Below the pieces are notes generated by a model. The model was not told where the DNA came from. It saw only the letters and a list, made by a program, of their open reading frames with translations, and did no database searches. A stretch of DNA of 64,000 bases. Origin: Variovorax beijingensis (GTDB lineage: Bacteria > Pseudomonadota > Gammaproteobacteria > Burkholderiales > Burkholderiaceae_C). Numbering within the stretch: the first letter of the stretch is position 1; the number at the start of each line of letters is the position of its first letter. The translations under genes and the position numbers were made by a program. This document shows positions 8,641 through 17,774 of the stretch, piece after piece. The stretch covers positions 1 to 64,000 of the forward strand of contig NZ_VIVL01000017.1 of assembly GCF_007828835.1 (NCBI RefSeq). The letters run 5' to 3'.

Positions 8641-8860
8641 GTGGATCGACTCCTCTCTGTTCGCCTTGGGAACACACGTTGGTACGAACCCATTCTGGGA
8701 GGTACCCCGGTCCCGCACGTAGGACGAGGCCAGCGTCCCTCAGTCGGAAGCTTCCTCGCCCCGGCGCCGCCGTTGCATTGTTGAATGTTGCTGAAGTGTT
8801 TCGTTAAAGGCGCAACACCTTGCCGACGGCGCTCGAATGGATCAGCATCGAATGCCCCCT

Positions 8861-8890
8861 ATTCACATTTGTATGTGATAAATTCACATA
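8861..8890. promoter_or_regulatory. Palindromic operator-like site upstream of pilE
   Basis: An AT-rich block 33-62 bp before the pilE start. It holds a perfect 7-bp inverted repeat with a 5-bp spacer: TATGTGA (8872-8878) and TCACATA (8884-8890). It also holds a second ATTCACAT half-site at 8861-8868 that repeats the one at 8882-8889 exactly 21 bp later, about two DNA turns. The TGTGA/TCACA arms resemble a CRP-family site, but the spacer is 5 rather than 6 bp. It probably binds a regulator of the pilus operon; which one is unknown. Confidence 0.5.
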
Positions 8891-8922
8891 AATAACATCG
8901 TGAAACATTGATGGCCAGCTGA

Positions 8923-9333
8923 ATGAAAAAGCACTCGTTCCCGCGCAAACGCAATGGCTTCACATTGATCGAATTGATGATCACGGTGGCGATCATTGCC
9001 ATCCTGGCGTCCATCGCGTATCCCAGCTATCAGCAATACATTGTCCGATCCAAGCGCTCTGCGGCGCAGGCGCAGATGATGGACATCGCCAACCGGCAAC
9101 AGCAATTTCTGCTGGCCAACCGCAGGTACGCCACCAAGGACGCCCTCACGGCCAGCGGCTACACGCTGCCCGCGGAGGTTGCGGCCAACTACGGCTACAC
9201 CATCACACTGCAGGACTCCAGCACGGAGGTGCCCAGTTTTCTCCTGACCTTCAGTCCCACGGGAAGCCAGCAGAGAGATGGCGACCTCACGCTCAACAAC
9301 CAGGGCGTCAAGACGCCGGCGGGCAAGTGGTGA
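8923..9333 (+). CDS. pilE: Type IV pilus minor pilin, PilE-like
   Basis: A 136-residue prepilin. A short basic leader ends at the PilD cleavage site in NGFTLIELM (cut after G, then methylated F). The hydrophobic helix VAIIAILASIAYPSY and the YQQYIVRSKRSAAQAQ segment follow, which is typical of PilE minor pilins. It is the first gene of a six-gene operon (pilE, V, W, X, Y1, fimT-like) whose products form the complex that primes pilus assembly at the inner membrane and sits at the pilus tip. pilE is more often placed last in such operons; here it leads. Confidence 0.9.
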   Translation: MKKHSFPRKRNGFTLIELMITVAIIAILASIAYPSYQQYIVRSKRSAAQAQMMDIANRQQQFLLANRRYATKDALTASGYTLPAEVAANYGYTITLQDSSTEVPSFLLTFSPTGSQQRDGDLTLNNQGVKTPAGKW

Positions 9334-9926
9334 AGCGCCGCTCACCCGACGCATCCCACGCACGCGCCCAGCGCGGTGCCACGCTGCTCGAGGTGCTGGT
9401 CACGCTGCTGATCGTCTCGTTCGGGCTTTTCGGGCTCGTGGGCCTGCAGGCGCGGCTCCAGTCGTCGGAGATGGAGTCCTACCAGCGCTCGCAGGCGCTG
9501 ATCCTGCTCAACGACATGGCCAGCCGCATCGAGACCAACCGTCGCATGGCCTCCAGCTACGTCACGACCGCGCCGCTGGGCGCGGGAGCCACTTGCCCGA
9601 CAGCCACCGCCACGCGCTTGCAAGTCGACGTGAAGGAGTGGTGTAACAGCCTGCAGGGCGCGGCCGAAACGTCAAGCGGCACCAAGCTCGGCGCGATGAT
9701 CGGCGGCCGCGGCTGCGTGCAGGACCTGGGCAACAACGAGTACCTGATCACGGTCGCCTGGCAAGGCCTGGTGCCTACTGCCGCGCCGCCCGAGGGCGTG
9801 CCCTGCGGCAAGGACATGTACGACGCGGCCGCCCCGGCCTCGGCCAGCGAACCGGCACCGGCCTGTTCCAGCGACAGGTGCCGCAGGACCGTGACGACGC
9901 TGGTGCGCATCGGGAATCTCTCATGA
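9327..9926 (+). CDS. pilV: Type IV pilus minor pilin PilV
   Basis: A 199-residue prepilin with cleavage site and helix GATLLEVLVTLLIVSFGLFG, the usual PilV form. It starts at GTG 9327, or at GTG 9330 immediately after it; either overlaps the pilE stop (GTGGTGA), so translation is probably coupled. The C-terminal part has several cysteines (CSSDRCRR near the end), as in other PilV proteins where they stabilise the head domain. Its stop overlaps the pilW start by ATGA. Confidence 0.9.
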   Translation: MVKRRSPDASHARAQRGATLLEVLVTLLIVSFGLFGLVGLQARLQSSEMESYQRSQALILLNDMASRIETNRRMASSYVTTAPLGAGATCPTATATRLQVDVKEWCNSLQGAAETSSGTKLGAMIGGRGCVQDLGNNEYLITVAWQGLVPTAAPPEGVPCGKDMYDAAAPASASEPAPACSSDRCRRTVTTLVRIGNLS

Positions 9927-11095
9927 GCCGGGTCCGCTTGGCGACCGCGGTTCAGCGCCCTGCCCGGCTTGCGCGCGTCTCGCTGCGCCAGCGGGGGCTG
10001 ACGCTGATCGAGCTGATGGTGGCGATCACCATCATGCTGATCGTCGTGGCTGCGCTGCTTGCGCTGTTCCTCAACGTGAACAACACGCAGCGCGAAATGG
10101 TCAGGGTCAATCGCCAGATGGAGAGCGGCCGCCTCAGCATCTTCGTGCTGGAGAACGAGATCTCGCACGCCGGCTTCTGGGAAAACTACATGCCCGAGTT
10201 CGACGACCTCACGGTCACCACGGCGCCCCAGAAAGTGCCCACGGGCACGGCGCCCGATCCGTGCCTGGCCTACACGGCGGCCAACTGGACCGACGACTAC
10301 AAGCGCAGCCTGCTCGACATGCCCGTGCAGGCCTATGACGCGGTGCCAGCCTCTTGCGCGACGCTGCTCGCGAACCAGAAGGCCGGCACCGACGTGCTGG
10401 TGGTGCGCCATGCCGAGACCTGCCTGCCGGGCGCACCGAACTGCGAAGCCGACACGCTCGGCAAGCTGTACTTCCAGTCGTCGTTCTGCGGCACGCAGAA
10501 GCCTTCTGACTTCGACCTCAGCACGGCCGGCTTCGCCACCATGCTGGCCAAGAACTGCACCGCGCCGGCGCCCAAGCGGAAGTTCATCTCCGACATCTAC
10601 TACGTGCGCACCTACGCCGAGACCGTGGGCGACGGCATTCCCACACTGGCGCGCTCGCGCTTCGACCTTGGAGCCACGGGACTGGCGCAGCAGCCGCCGG
10701 TGCCGCTGATCGAGGGCATCGAAGGCTTCCGCGTGGAGCTGGGCCTGGACACCGCGAGCAAGACCGGCGCGCTGGTGAACTACGCCCAGGCCATCAACTG
10801 GGCCGACTCGGCCAACAGGTCCACGCCCACCAATCGCGGCGACGGAAGCCCCGACGGCGACTTCGTGCACTGCAACACGGCCTCGCCCTGCACGGCCGAC
10901 CAGCTGATCAACGTGGCGGCAGTCAAGCTCTACGTGGTCGCCCGCAGCCTGGAGATTTCGCCGGGCCACACCGACACGCGCACCTACAACCTGGGAAGCG
11001 GAACGCTCGGCCCCTTCAACGACCATTACAAGCGGCATGCGTTCACCACCGCGATCCGCATGACCAATGTGACAGGCCGCAGGGAAACGCCGTGA
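9923..11095 (+). CDS. pilW: Type IV pilus assembly protein PilW
   Basis: A 390-residue large minor pilin. The prepilin site RGLTLIELMVAITIML appears after an unusually long basic leader of about 30 residues. The helix and a large globular domain with paired cysteines follow. ATG 9923 overlaps the pilV stop (ATGA); the frame is open further upstream, but those codons lie inside pilV. PilW works with PilV, PilX and PilY1 in the priming and tip complex. Its stop overlaps the pilX start. Confidence 0.9.
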   Translation: MSRVRLATAVQRPARLARVSLRQRGLTLIELMVAITIMLIVVAALLALFLNVNNTQREMVRVNRQMESGRLSIFVLENEISHAGFWENYMPEFDDLTVTTAPQKVPTGTAPDPCLAYTAANWTDDYKRSLLDMPVQAYDAVPASCATLLANQKAGTDVLVVRHAETCLPGAPNCEADTLGKLYFQSSFCGTQKPSDFDLSTAGFATMLAKNCTAPAPKRKFISDIYYVRTYAETVGDGIPTLARSRFDLGATGLAQQPPVPLIEGIEGFRVELGLDTASKTGALVNYAQAINWADSANRSTPTNRGDGSPDGDFVHCNTASPCTADQLINVAAVKLYVVARSLEISPGHTDTRTYNLGSGTLGPFNDHYKRHAFTTAIRMTNVTGRRETP

Positions 11096-11652
11096 AGATG
11101 CCATCGACACATTCCGTGCGCCGGCAGGCCGGTGCGGCACTGATCGTCGGGCTGATCATGCTGCTTCTGATCACGCTGGCTGTGACGGCGGGGTTCACGC
11201 TCAGCAACACCAACCTCAAGTCGGTGGGCAACATGCAGAACCGCAACGAGGCCGTGGCCGCTTCGAACCGGGCGATCGAGGAAGTGGCCGCCTCGCTGCT
11301 GCTGCCGGGCGTCGATGGCTCGCCTTCGCTTACGGCGCCCCAGGGCACCGTGAGCCTGGTGGACATCAACAACGACGGCACGATCGACTATCGGGTGCAG
11401 ATTGCACCACCCACCTGCGTGCGCGCCACCAAGTCGACCGGCACCGGCGGCGGTGGCGCCGTCGGGCCTGGCGGCATCGGCGGCGGGGCATCCACTACCG
11501 GCTCGGGGCTCAACGCCGTACCCGACCAATACAACTCGGTGTGGGACATCAGCACCAGCGTGACGGATGCCGCCAGCGGCACGGTCACTTCGGTCCGCCA
11601 GGGCGTGCGCGCGTTGCTGAGCAAGGAACAGTTCCTGGCGCTGTGCTCCTAG
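11092..11652 (+). CDS. pilX: Type IV pilus assembly protein PilX
   Basis: A 186-residue PilX protein starting at GTG 11092, which overlaps the pilW stop. It has the QAGAALIVGLIMLLLITLAV membrane helix, then GFTLSNTNLKSVGNMQNRNEA; this N-D-rich segment after the helix is the family hallmark. As in other PilX proteins, the classical FTLIE prepilin box is replaced by AALIV. A glycine-rich insertion (about residues 115-140) is probably a flexible loop. pilY1 follows after 46 bp. Confidence 0.88.
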   Translation: MKMPSTHSVRRQAGAALIVGLIMLLLITLAVTAGFTLSNTNLKSVGNMQNRNEAVAASNRAIEEVAASLLLPGVDGSPSLTAPQGTVSLVDINNDGTIDYRVQIAPPTCVRATKSTGTGGGGAVGPGGIGGGASTTGSGLNAVPDQYNSVWDISTSVTDAASGTVTSVRQGVRALLSKEQFLALCS

Positions 11653-11698
11653 CAAAGCGCCTCCCCCGAATGATCACGACGATGAACGGATCGCCACC

Positions 11699-14600
11699 AT
11701 GAAAAAGAACTTCTTCCGATCGCTTTGCGCCACTGCGATGCTGATGCTCGGCCTGGGCTCGGCCCAGGCGGAAGACATCGATCTGTTCGTCGGCTACAAC
11801 CAGACCACGACATCCGCGCCGAACGTGCTGTTCGTGGTGGACAACACGGCCAACTGGACGCCGCTATTTGCCGCCGAGATGAACGCCCTGTCCAACGCCT
11901 TCAAGAGCCTGCCCAAGGGCAAGTTCAAGGTCGGGCTGATGATGTTCAGCGAGACGGGCGGTGGCAACTCAAACATCGATGGTGCCTACCTGCGCGCCGG
12001 CGTGCGCCTGCTGGACAACAGCAGCGCGGACAAATACGCGGCGCTGATCGACAGCCTGAACGTGAATGGCGACAAGTCCAACGGCGGCAAGGCCGGCAAG
12101 ATGATGGCGGAGGTGTACCGCTACCTGAGCAGCGGCGCGCCCTTGGGCGGCAACAACAAGGCAAAGGCCGACTACGCGGGCAATGTCTTCGGAACCGTTG
12201 AATCCAAGGCGATCTACGCATTGCCTGGCAACCCTCTGGCAGCAATCAACAGCAGCACCTATCTCGGTCCGAGCACCGCCAATTGCGCCAGAACCTATGT
12301 CATCTACATCAGCAACGGGGCCGCGCAGGACAACAGCAGCGACACCACGATTTCCCTCAATGCATTGCGCACCGCCGGGGGCGACACGAGCACAATCACG
12401 CTGAACCCGAGCGGCTCGCAGGACAACACGGCCGACGAATGGGCCAGGTTCCTGAAGACCAGCATGGGCGTCAACGTCTACACCATCGAAGCGGCCACGG
12501 CCACGGGAGGCCAGGGACCGGGCTGGACCGCCTTGCTCCAGAGCATGGCCAAGGTCAGTGAAGGCGGGTACTACGACGTCCATGCGGAGGCCAATCTGGG
12601 CACAGCGCTGGCTGGCGCCTTCGACGACATCTTCAGCAAGATCCAGTCCGTCAATAGCGTGTTCTCGTCGGTGAGCCTGCCCGTGAGCGTGAATACGCAG
12701 GGAACCTACCTGAACCAGGTGTTCGTCGGCATGTTCCGCCCTGACGATTCCGCCTATCCCCGCTGGAACGGCAATCTCAAGCAGTACAAGCTCGGGGTGA
12801 ACCCCCAGACCAAGCAACTGGTCCTGCAGGACGCGGACAGCGTTGATGCTGTCAACAAGGAAACCGGCTTCATCACGCCGTGCGCACGAAGTTTCTGGAC
12901 TCCGACCCAGCTCAACAACTATTGGAGCTTCAATCCTTCCGGCGACTGCATACGCACCGACCCGATCACCAACCTGCCCGTCAGCGGACTTGCAGCTTCG
13001 GACACTCCCGACGGCAACGTGGTCGAAAAAGGCGCGCAGGGCTACATGCTGCGGCAGGTGCTCACCGCCGACCGCAATGTCAAGACCTGTGCGCCGGGTG
13101 CTTGCTCGGCCCTGACGAGCTTCGTCGACGGCAATGCGAGCATCACGTCGACGGCGCTGGGTGCACAGACCACCACCGAACGAACCGCGCTGATCAACTG
13201 GCTCCGCGGCCTCGACAACAAGGGCGACGAACGCAAGGACGCTGCCGGGAACCCCTTGACTTCCACCACCGCGATGCGCCCCTCGGTGCACGGCGACGTG
13301 GTGCATTCGCGGCCGGTGGCGATCAACTACGGCACCGACGCAGCGCCACAGGTGGTGGTGTTCTACGGTGCCAACGACGGCGTGCTGCGCGCAGTCAACG
13401 GCAACCAGGCCGGTTCGATCGGATCGGCGGCGCCTGGCAGCGAGCTGTGGTCCTTCGTGCCGCCCGAGTTCTACGGCAGCATCAAGCGGCTCTACGACAA
13501 CACGACGCGCATCAATTTCCCCGGCGTGCCCGTCAGCGTGGGCACCACCGCACCCAAGCCCTACGGCATGGACGGCCCGATGGCAGCCTACCGCCAAGGC
13601 ACCTCGGCCTGGCTCTATGCGAGCATGCGCCGCGGCGGCCGTCTGATCTATGCTTTTGACGTGTCCAACCCGGCGGCACCCAGCCTCAAGTGGCGCCGCG
13701 GCTGCCCCAACCAGGACAACGACACCGGCTGCGACACCGGCATGAGCGGCATCGGCCAGACCTGGTCGGCGCCGAAGATCGTGAAGGCCAGCGGCTACGG
13801 CGCCGGCAGCACGCCCATCGTGATGTTCGGCGGCGGCTACGACAAGTGCGAGGACGTCGACGCCACCACGGCGGCCAGCGCCTGCGGCACGGCCACCAAG
13901 GGCAACAAGATCTATGTGCTCGACGCGAGCACGGGCGACGTCCTGAAGACCTTCGACACCGTGCGCGCAGTCAGCGGCGAGGTCACCATCGTGAACGACG
14001 GCACCGGCCTCGCCAGGTTCGCCTATGCGGCCGACCTGGGCGGCAACGTCTACCGGATCACCATCGGAGCCAGTGCACCCGCCGGCTGGGAGCTGGCCAA
14101 GATCGCTTCGCTCGGGTGCGACGACCCCGCGACCTCCTGCACGCCCAACCGCAAGTTCATGTTCGGCCCCGACGTGGTCGAGGACAACGGCATGTACGTG
14201 CTGCTGCTGGGCTCGGGCGACCGCGAGAAGCCGCTGCGCTCCTACGCTGCCGCACTCAGCGTTGCCAACCGCTTCTATATGCTGGTGGACAAGCCCTCAG
14301 ATACCACCTGGCTCACCACCGAAGCCACCCGTTGCAACGGCATCTCCGTGCTGTGCCAGGGCTCCCTGTTCGCCATCACGGGCAACACGACGCCGTCGGC
14401 GACCGAGCTCGCGGCCAAGAAGGGCTGGTACCTCGCGCTTGCGGCCGGCGAGCAGGTGGTGACTTCATCGGTCACAGCCTATGGCACCACGACATTCAAC
14501 ACCCACACGCCGACCGACTCCAGCGTGACCCAGTCGTGCCGGGCAAACCTGGGCACCGCCAACGTGTACAACCTGTCATACCTCGACGCGACGGGGCAGA

Positions 14601-14797
14601 ACGGCGCGCGCTTCCAGAACGTGGTTGGGGGCGGCCTCGCGCCCTCGCCCGTGGTCGGCCGCGTGATGGTGGGCGACACCTTCCGCGACGTGGTGATCGG
14701 CGCCAACCCCGATTCGTTCCTGAGCCCGAAGGGCGCCACGGTCAAGGCCGCCTTCAAGCAGCCCAAGGGCCGGGTCTACTGGTTCATCCAGAAGTAA
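11699..14797 (+). CDS. pilY1: Type IV pilus tip adhesin PilY1
   Basis: A 1032-residue exported protein with signal peptide MKKNFFRSLCATAMLMLGLGSAQA. The N-terminal part (about residues 35-330) looks like a von Willebrand A-type domain with a degenerate metal site (VVDNTANW). The C-terminal half is a PilY1 beta-propeller carrying the conserved FYGANDGVLRAV (about 551-562). PilY1 proteins cap the pilus, promote extension and act in adhesion and surface sensing. Many PilY1 proteins have a calcium site in the propeller; I see Asp-rich loops but cannot assign it. The gene follows pilX closely and precedes a second pseudopilin gene. Confidence 0.92.
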   Translation: MKKNFFRSLCATAMLMLGLGSAQAEDIDLFVGYNQTTTSAPNVLFVVDNTANWTPLFAAEMNALSNAFKSLPKGKFKVGLMMFSETGGGNSNIDGAYLRAGVRLLDNSSADKYAALIDSLNVNGDKSNGGKAGKMMAEVYRYLSSGAPLGGNNKAKADYAGNVFGTVESKAIYALPGNPLAAINSSTYLGPSTANCARTYVIYISNGAAQDNSSDTTISLNALRTAGGDTSTITLNPSGSQDNTADEWARFLKTSMGVNVYTIEAATATGGQGPGWTALLQSMAKVSEGGYYDVHAEANLGTALAGAFDDIFSKIQSVNSVFSSVSLPVSVNTQGTYLNQVFVGMFRPDDSAYPRWNGNLKQYKLGVNPQTKQLVLQDADSVDAVNKETGFITPCARSFWTPTQLNNYWSFNPSGDCIRTDPITNLPVSGLAASDTPDGNVVEKGAQGYMLRQVLTADRNVKTCAPGACSALTSFVDGNASITSTALGAQTTTERTALINWLRGLDNKGDERKDAAGNPLTSTTAMRPSVHGDVVHSRPVAINYGTDAAPQVVVFYGANDGVLRAVNGNQAGSIGSAAPGSELWSFVPPEFYGSIKRLYDNTTRINFPGVPVSVGTTAPKPYGMDGPMAAYRQGTSAWLYASMRRGGRLIYAFDVSNPAAPSLKWRRGCPNQDNDTGCDTGMSGIGQTWSAPKIVKASGYGAGSTPIVMFGGGYDKCEDVDATTAASACGTATKGNKIYVLDASTGDVLKTFDTVRAVSGEVTIVNDGTGLARFAYAADLGGNVYRITIGASAPAGWELAKIASLGCDDPATSCTPNRKFMFGPDVVEDNGMYVLLLGSGDREKPLRSYAAALSVANRFYMLVDKPSDTTWLTTEATRCNGISVLCQGSLFAITGNTTPSATELAAKKGWYLALAAGEQVVTSSVTAYGTTTFNTHTPTDSSVTQSCRANLGTANVYNLSYLDATGQNGARFQNVVGGGLAPSPVVGRVMVGDTFRDVVIGANPDSFLSPKGATVKAAFKQPKGRVYWFIQK

Positions 14798-14811
14798 AAG
14801 AGGAAAAAGGG

Positions 14812-15327
14812 ATGGCCATGCCCGGCACGCGCGCCCGCGGTTTCACGCTCATCGAGCTGATGGTCACCCTCGTGGTGCTGATCGTGCTGGTGTCGGTGGC
14901 GGTTCCCTCGTTCGATTACATACGGCTTTCGACCCGGCTGAATTCCTATGCAACCGATCTCGTCGCCGGCAGCCAGCTTGCGCGTAGCGAGGCCATCAAG
15001 CGCAACGCGCCCGTCACGCTGTGCGCTTCGTCCAACGGCACCAGCTGCGCCACCGACGGGCAATGGGAGGCCGGCTGGATCGTCATCAGCAGCGGTGCGA
15101 CGCCCACGGTGATCCAGAAGCAGCCCGCGGCCGCCAGCGGCTACCGCATCCGCGACAGCGGCGGCCTCAGCGCGCTCGCCTTCGAGGGCACCGGCGTCGG
15201 CGCCACCGCGGCCAACTTCACGATCTGCCGGGCTACCCCCCTGGGTACCCCGAAGCGGCTGGTCAAGATCAGCGCCACCGGCCGTTCCTCGGTCACGCGG
15301 ACCGATGCAGGAGGCTGCGCCGCATGA
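14812..15327 (+). CDS. Type IV pilus minor pilin, FimT/GspH-like
   Basis: A 171-residue prepilin with RGFTLIELMVTLVVLIVLVS, followed by VAVPSFDYIRLSTRLNSYATDLVAGSQLARSEAIKRN cut across two motifs: VAVPSF and the LVAGSQLARSEAIKRN stretch typical of FimT/GspH. Four cysteines are present. The start ATG 14812 has a good ribosome site (AGGAAAAAGG). It follows pilY1 by 14 bp and closes the pilin operon. Context favours type IV pilus FimT over a type II secretion pseudopilin, because no gsp genes are nearby. Confidence 0.88.
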   Translation: MAMPGTRARGFTLIELMVTLVVLIVLVSVAVPSFDYIRLSTRLNSYATDLVAGSQLARSEAIKRNAPVTLCASSNGTSCATDGQWEAGWIVISSGATPTVIQKQPAAASGYRIRDSGGLSALAFEGTGVGATAANFTICRATPLGTPKRLVKISATGRSSVTRTDAGGCAA

Positions 15328-15448
15328 ATGAGGTCTTTTTTGTGCGATCCTCGGCGACGCGGACAATAGTGCACTGATCGACGGCCCCGGGGCCCTTCAG
15401 TCCCTGCCGCCGCACCGCAATCGCATCAGAAGAAACGCTTCATTTTTC

Positions 15449-16291
15449 ATGGAACACCAGCTCGACTGGGCACTGGCCGCCTGCGCCCGCATCCTGCGGC
15501 CGGTGGTCAGGCTCGCCCTGGCGATGGGGGTCAAGCACCCGCACCTGGAAGTCCTGCTGCGCGACCTGCTGCTCGAGGAGGCCAAGCGCTCCTGGCGCCA
15601 GCAGGGGGTGGCAAAGCCCAACATCAGCCAGCTGTCGGTCACCACCGGGCTCAACCGCAAGGCCGTGACGGCCAAGGTCCGCGACACCGTGGACGCCCTG
15701 CCCCACACCGAGATCTCCGCCGCTGCCAAGACCTTCACGCTGTGGCTGCAGATGGTGTCGGAGAACCAGTCCTTCCAGCGCTTGCCGATCACCTCCGAGG
15801 GCGACGATGCGCCCTCCTTCGAAACCGTGGCCAGGCTCGGCAGCCGCGGCAACGTGCACCATCGGACCATCCTCGACGAGTTGGTGCGCCTGAACATGGT
15901 GGCCGAACAGGACGGCTACGCCGAACTCAAGGCCAACGGCTTCGTGCCGGTGGACGACCTGCAGTCGATGCTGGCATTCCTTGGCGACAACGGCCGCGAC
16001 CACCTGCTGGCGGCGGTGTCCAACACGCTGGGCGAAGAGCCCCGCATGCTCGAACGCTCCGTATATGCGCGCGGCCTCGGCCTGCAGGATTGCGAAAATA
16101 TCCACCAGGTGGTGCGCGACCGCTGGGCGGCCCTGCACCTGGAACTGGCGGGCGAGATGAACCGCGCGGTCGACCGGGCGCCCGAAGGCGCCACGGGGCG
16201 CATGCGCGTCGGGATCTATACCTACTATGAAGACGAGGCGGCGCCGGGCGCGCCTCCCGTCCCCGCCCAGCGGGACAAAGGAACACGATGA
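15449..16291 (+). CDS. DUF6502 family protein
   Basis: A 280-residue soluble protein that I recognise as the DUF6502 type, common in Beta- and Gammaproteobacteria and of unknown function. The N-terminus (LAACARILRPVVRLALAMG) is helical. The segment with ISQLSVTTGLNRKAVTAKV (residues about 58-77) looks like a helix-turn-helix, so DNA binding is possible but unproven. The last four bases (ATGA) overlap the start of the downstream lipoprotein, which implies coupled translation and a shared role. No cysteine cluster or membrane segment is present. Confidence 0.82.
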   Translation: MEHQLDWALAACARILRPVVRLALAMGVKHPHLEVLLRDLLLEEAKRSWRQQGVAKPNISQLSVTTGLNRKAVTAKVRDTVDALPHTEISAAAKTFTLWLQMVSENQSFQRLPITSEGDDAPSFETVARLGSRGNVHHRTILDELVRLNMVAEQDGYAELKANGFVPVDDLQSMLAFLGDNGRDHLLAAVSNTLGEEPRMLERSVYARGLGLQDCENIHQVVRDRWAALHLELAGEMNRAVDRAPEGATGRMRVGIYTYYEDEAAPGAPPVPAQRDKGTR

Positions 16292-17679
16292 AGAACCACT
16301 ACCGATGGATGCGCGGCATCCTCTTTGCCGGGGCCATGGCCTTGCTGCTCTCGTGCGGGGGCGGCGGCAGTGGCGGTGGCGGTTCGGCAGGCAGCCTGGG
16401 CGGCATCGCCGGTAGCGGCGCGACGGGCTCTGGAAGCGATGGCGCGGGCACGGGAGGCGGTGGAAACGATGGCTCCGGCAGTACGGGCGGCACGGGTAGC
16501 GCAGGCGGCTCCGACGGCACGAGCACCGCAGGCAACGGCAGCGACGACGGTTCTGGCGTGGGCTCGGGCGGCACGGGCGTGAGCACCGCCGACGCCACCG
16601 GCATCGGCTCCGTCGGCGGGCTGGGCAGCATCATCCTGAATGGCGTGCGCTACAACACGGACGCCGCGGCCTTCAGCGTCGAGGACGCCACGAGCGCCAG
16701 TGCCAATCCCGCTGAACTCCTGCAGATCGGCATGAGCGTGCGCATTGCCGGCAAGATCGACAGCGAATTCACCGCAGCCACGGCGCAACAGGTCGATTCG
16801 GCTGCCGAGCTGCGCGGTGCCGTGTCGGCCATCGATGCCGGGGCCGGCAGCTTCGCCGTGATGGGCACCACGGTCACCATCGACAACGCCACCATCTGGA
16901 GCGGCGCGAACAGCCTGGCCGAGGTCGCGATCGGCAGCGTGGTGCAGGTCTGGGGCCTGCCCTCGGCGCCGGGCACCTTGCGTGCCACGCGCGTCGAACT
17001 GAAGCCGACGTCGCCCGAGCCGCTGGTGACCGGTGTCGTGCAGAACCTGGACCGGATCGGACAGCGCTTCACGCTGGGCCTGCTCACGGTCCGGTACGGC
17101 AGCGCCGCGTTCTCGGGCGGCATCGACCTCTCCACGCTGGCCGATGGCGCCATCGTCCGCGTGCGCGGCAGCGCTGCATCGGTTGCAGACGTCTTCACTG
17201 CAACCAAGGTGCAGGGCTGGTATGCGGTGCCAACGCAGAACGCCGCCGCGGTGCAACTGGCGGGTGTCATCACAAACTACGGCGGGCTCAATGCCTTCAA
17301 GGTGCTGGGCACGGCCGTCGATGCGTCCAATGCCATCGTCACGGGCGGCCCGGTGAGTTCGATCGGCGACGGCGTCAAGGTGGAACTCGACGGCTTCATG
17401 ACCAACGGCGTGCTGGTGGTGAAGAAGCTGCGCATCCGCTATATCCCCGGCACGGGCGGGCCGGTCGCCTTCACGCTGATCGGCGCCATCGGCGACTACC
17501 AGTCGCCTTCGAGTTTCGTGGTGAAGGGGCAGCGCGTGGATGCGAGTGGCCTCACAAATGACGATTTCAAAAACGGCAGCGCCGCCGACCTGGCCAACGG
17601 CCGCCGCGTCACGGTGGTCGGCAACGCGGTGGTGGATGGCGTGCTGACCGCGCAGACCGTCACGTTCCTGACGCCCTGA
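16288..17679 (+). CDS. DUF5666 domain lipoprotein
   Basis: A 463-residue predicted lipoprotein with signal peptide and lipobox LLLSC (C23). A Gly/Ser/Asp-rich linker of about 80 residues (24-105) should hold the folded part away from the membrane. Residues about 108-463 are repeated beta-rich DUF5666 units, in which V-x-G-x-V or I-x-x-I-x-x patterns recur (for example VRIAGKID, VQVWGLP and VRVRGSA). It overlaps the DUF6502 gene by four bases. This pairing of DUF6502 with a DUF5666 lipoprotein is one I associate with Comamonadaceae; the function is unknown. Confidence 0.85.
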   Translation: MKNHYRWMRGILFAGAMALLLSCGGGGSGGGGSAGSLGGIAGSGATGSGSDGAGTGGGGNDGSGSTGGTGSAGGSDGTSTAGNGSDDGSGVGSGGTGVSTADATGIGSVGGLGSIILNGVRYNTDAAAFSVEDATSASANPAELLQIGMSVRIAGKIDSEFTAATAQQVDSAAELRGAVSAIDAGAGSFAVMGTTVTIDNATIWSGANSLAEVAIGSVVQVWGLPSAPGTLRATRVELKPTSPEPLVTGVVQNLDRIGQRFTLGLLTVRYGSAAFSGGIDLSTLADGAIVRVRGSAASVADVFTATKVQGWYAVPTQNAAAVQLAGVITNYGGLNAFKVLGTAVDASNAIVTGGPVSSIGDGVKVELDGFMTNGVLVVKKLRIRYIPGTGGPVAFTLIGAIGDYQSPSSFVVKGQRVDASGLTNDDFKNGSAADLANGRRVTVVGNAVVDGVLTAQTVTFLTP

Positions 17680-17735
17680 ACAGACCGCCCCGGGGCCGCA
17701 CACCCCGGGAACTCGCGCAGGCCTCCGGGGTACCA

Positions 17736-17774
17736 ACCTGCCAGGGCCGGCGCAGCTCGCCTGCCCTGGCAGGT
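17736..17774. other. Perfect 11-bp inverted repeat abutting a start codon
   Basis: ACCTGCCAGGG (17736-17746) and CCCTGGCAGGT (17764-17774) form a perfect 11-bp stem with a 17-nt loop. The stem ends on the base before the ATG at 17775. No T-tract follows, so it is not a classical intrinsic terminator, although it may help end the upstream lipoprotein transcript. If transcribed, it would bury the only AGG available as ribosome site for the L,D-transpeptidase gene. Confidence 0.6.

Noticed and set aside
14812..15327. FimT/GspH-like protein as part of a type II secretion system
   Set aside because: It ends an operon of pilE, V, W, X and Y1, with no gsp genes in the window.
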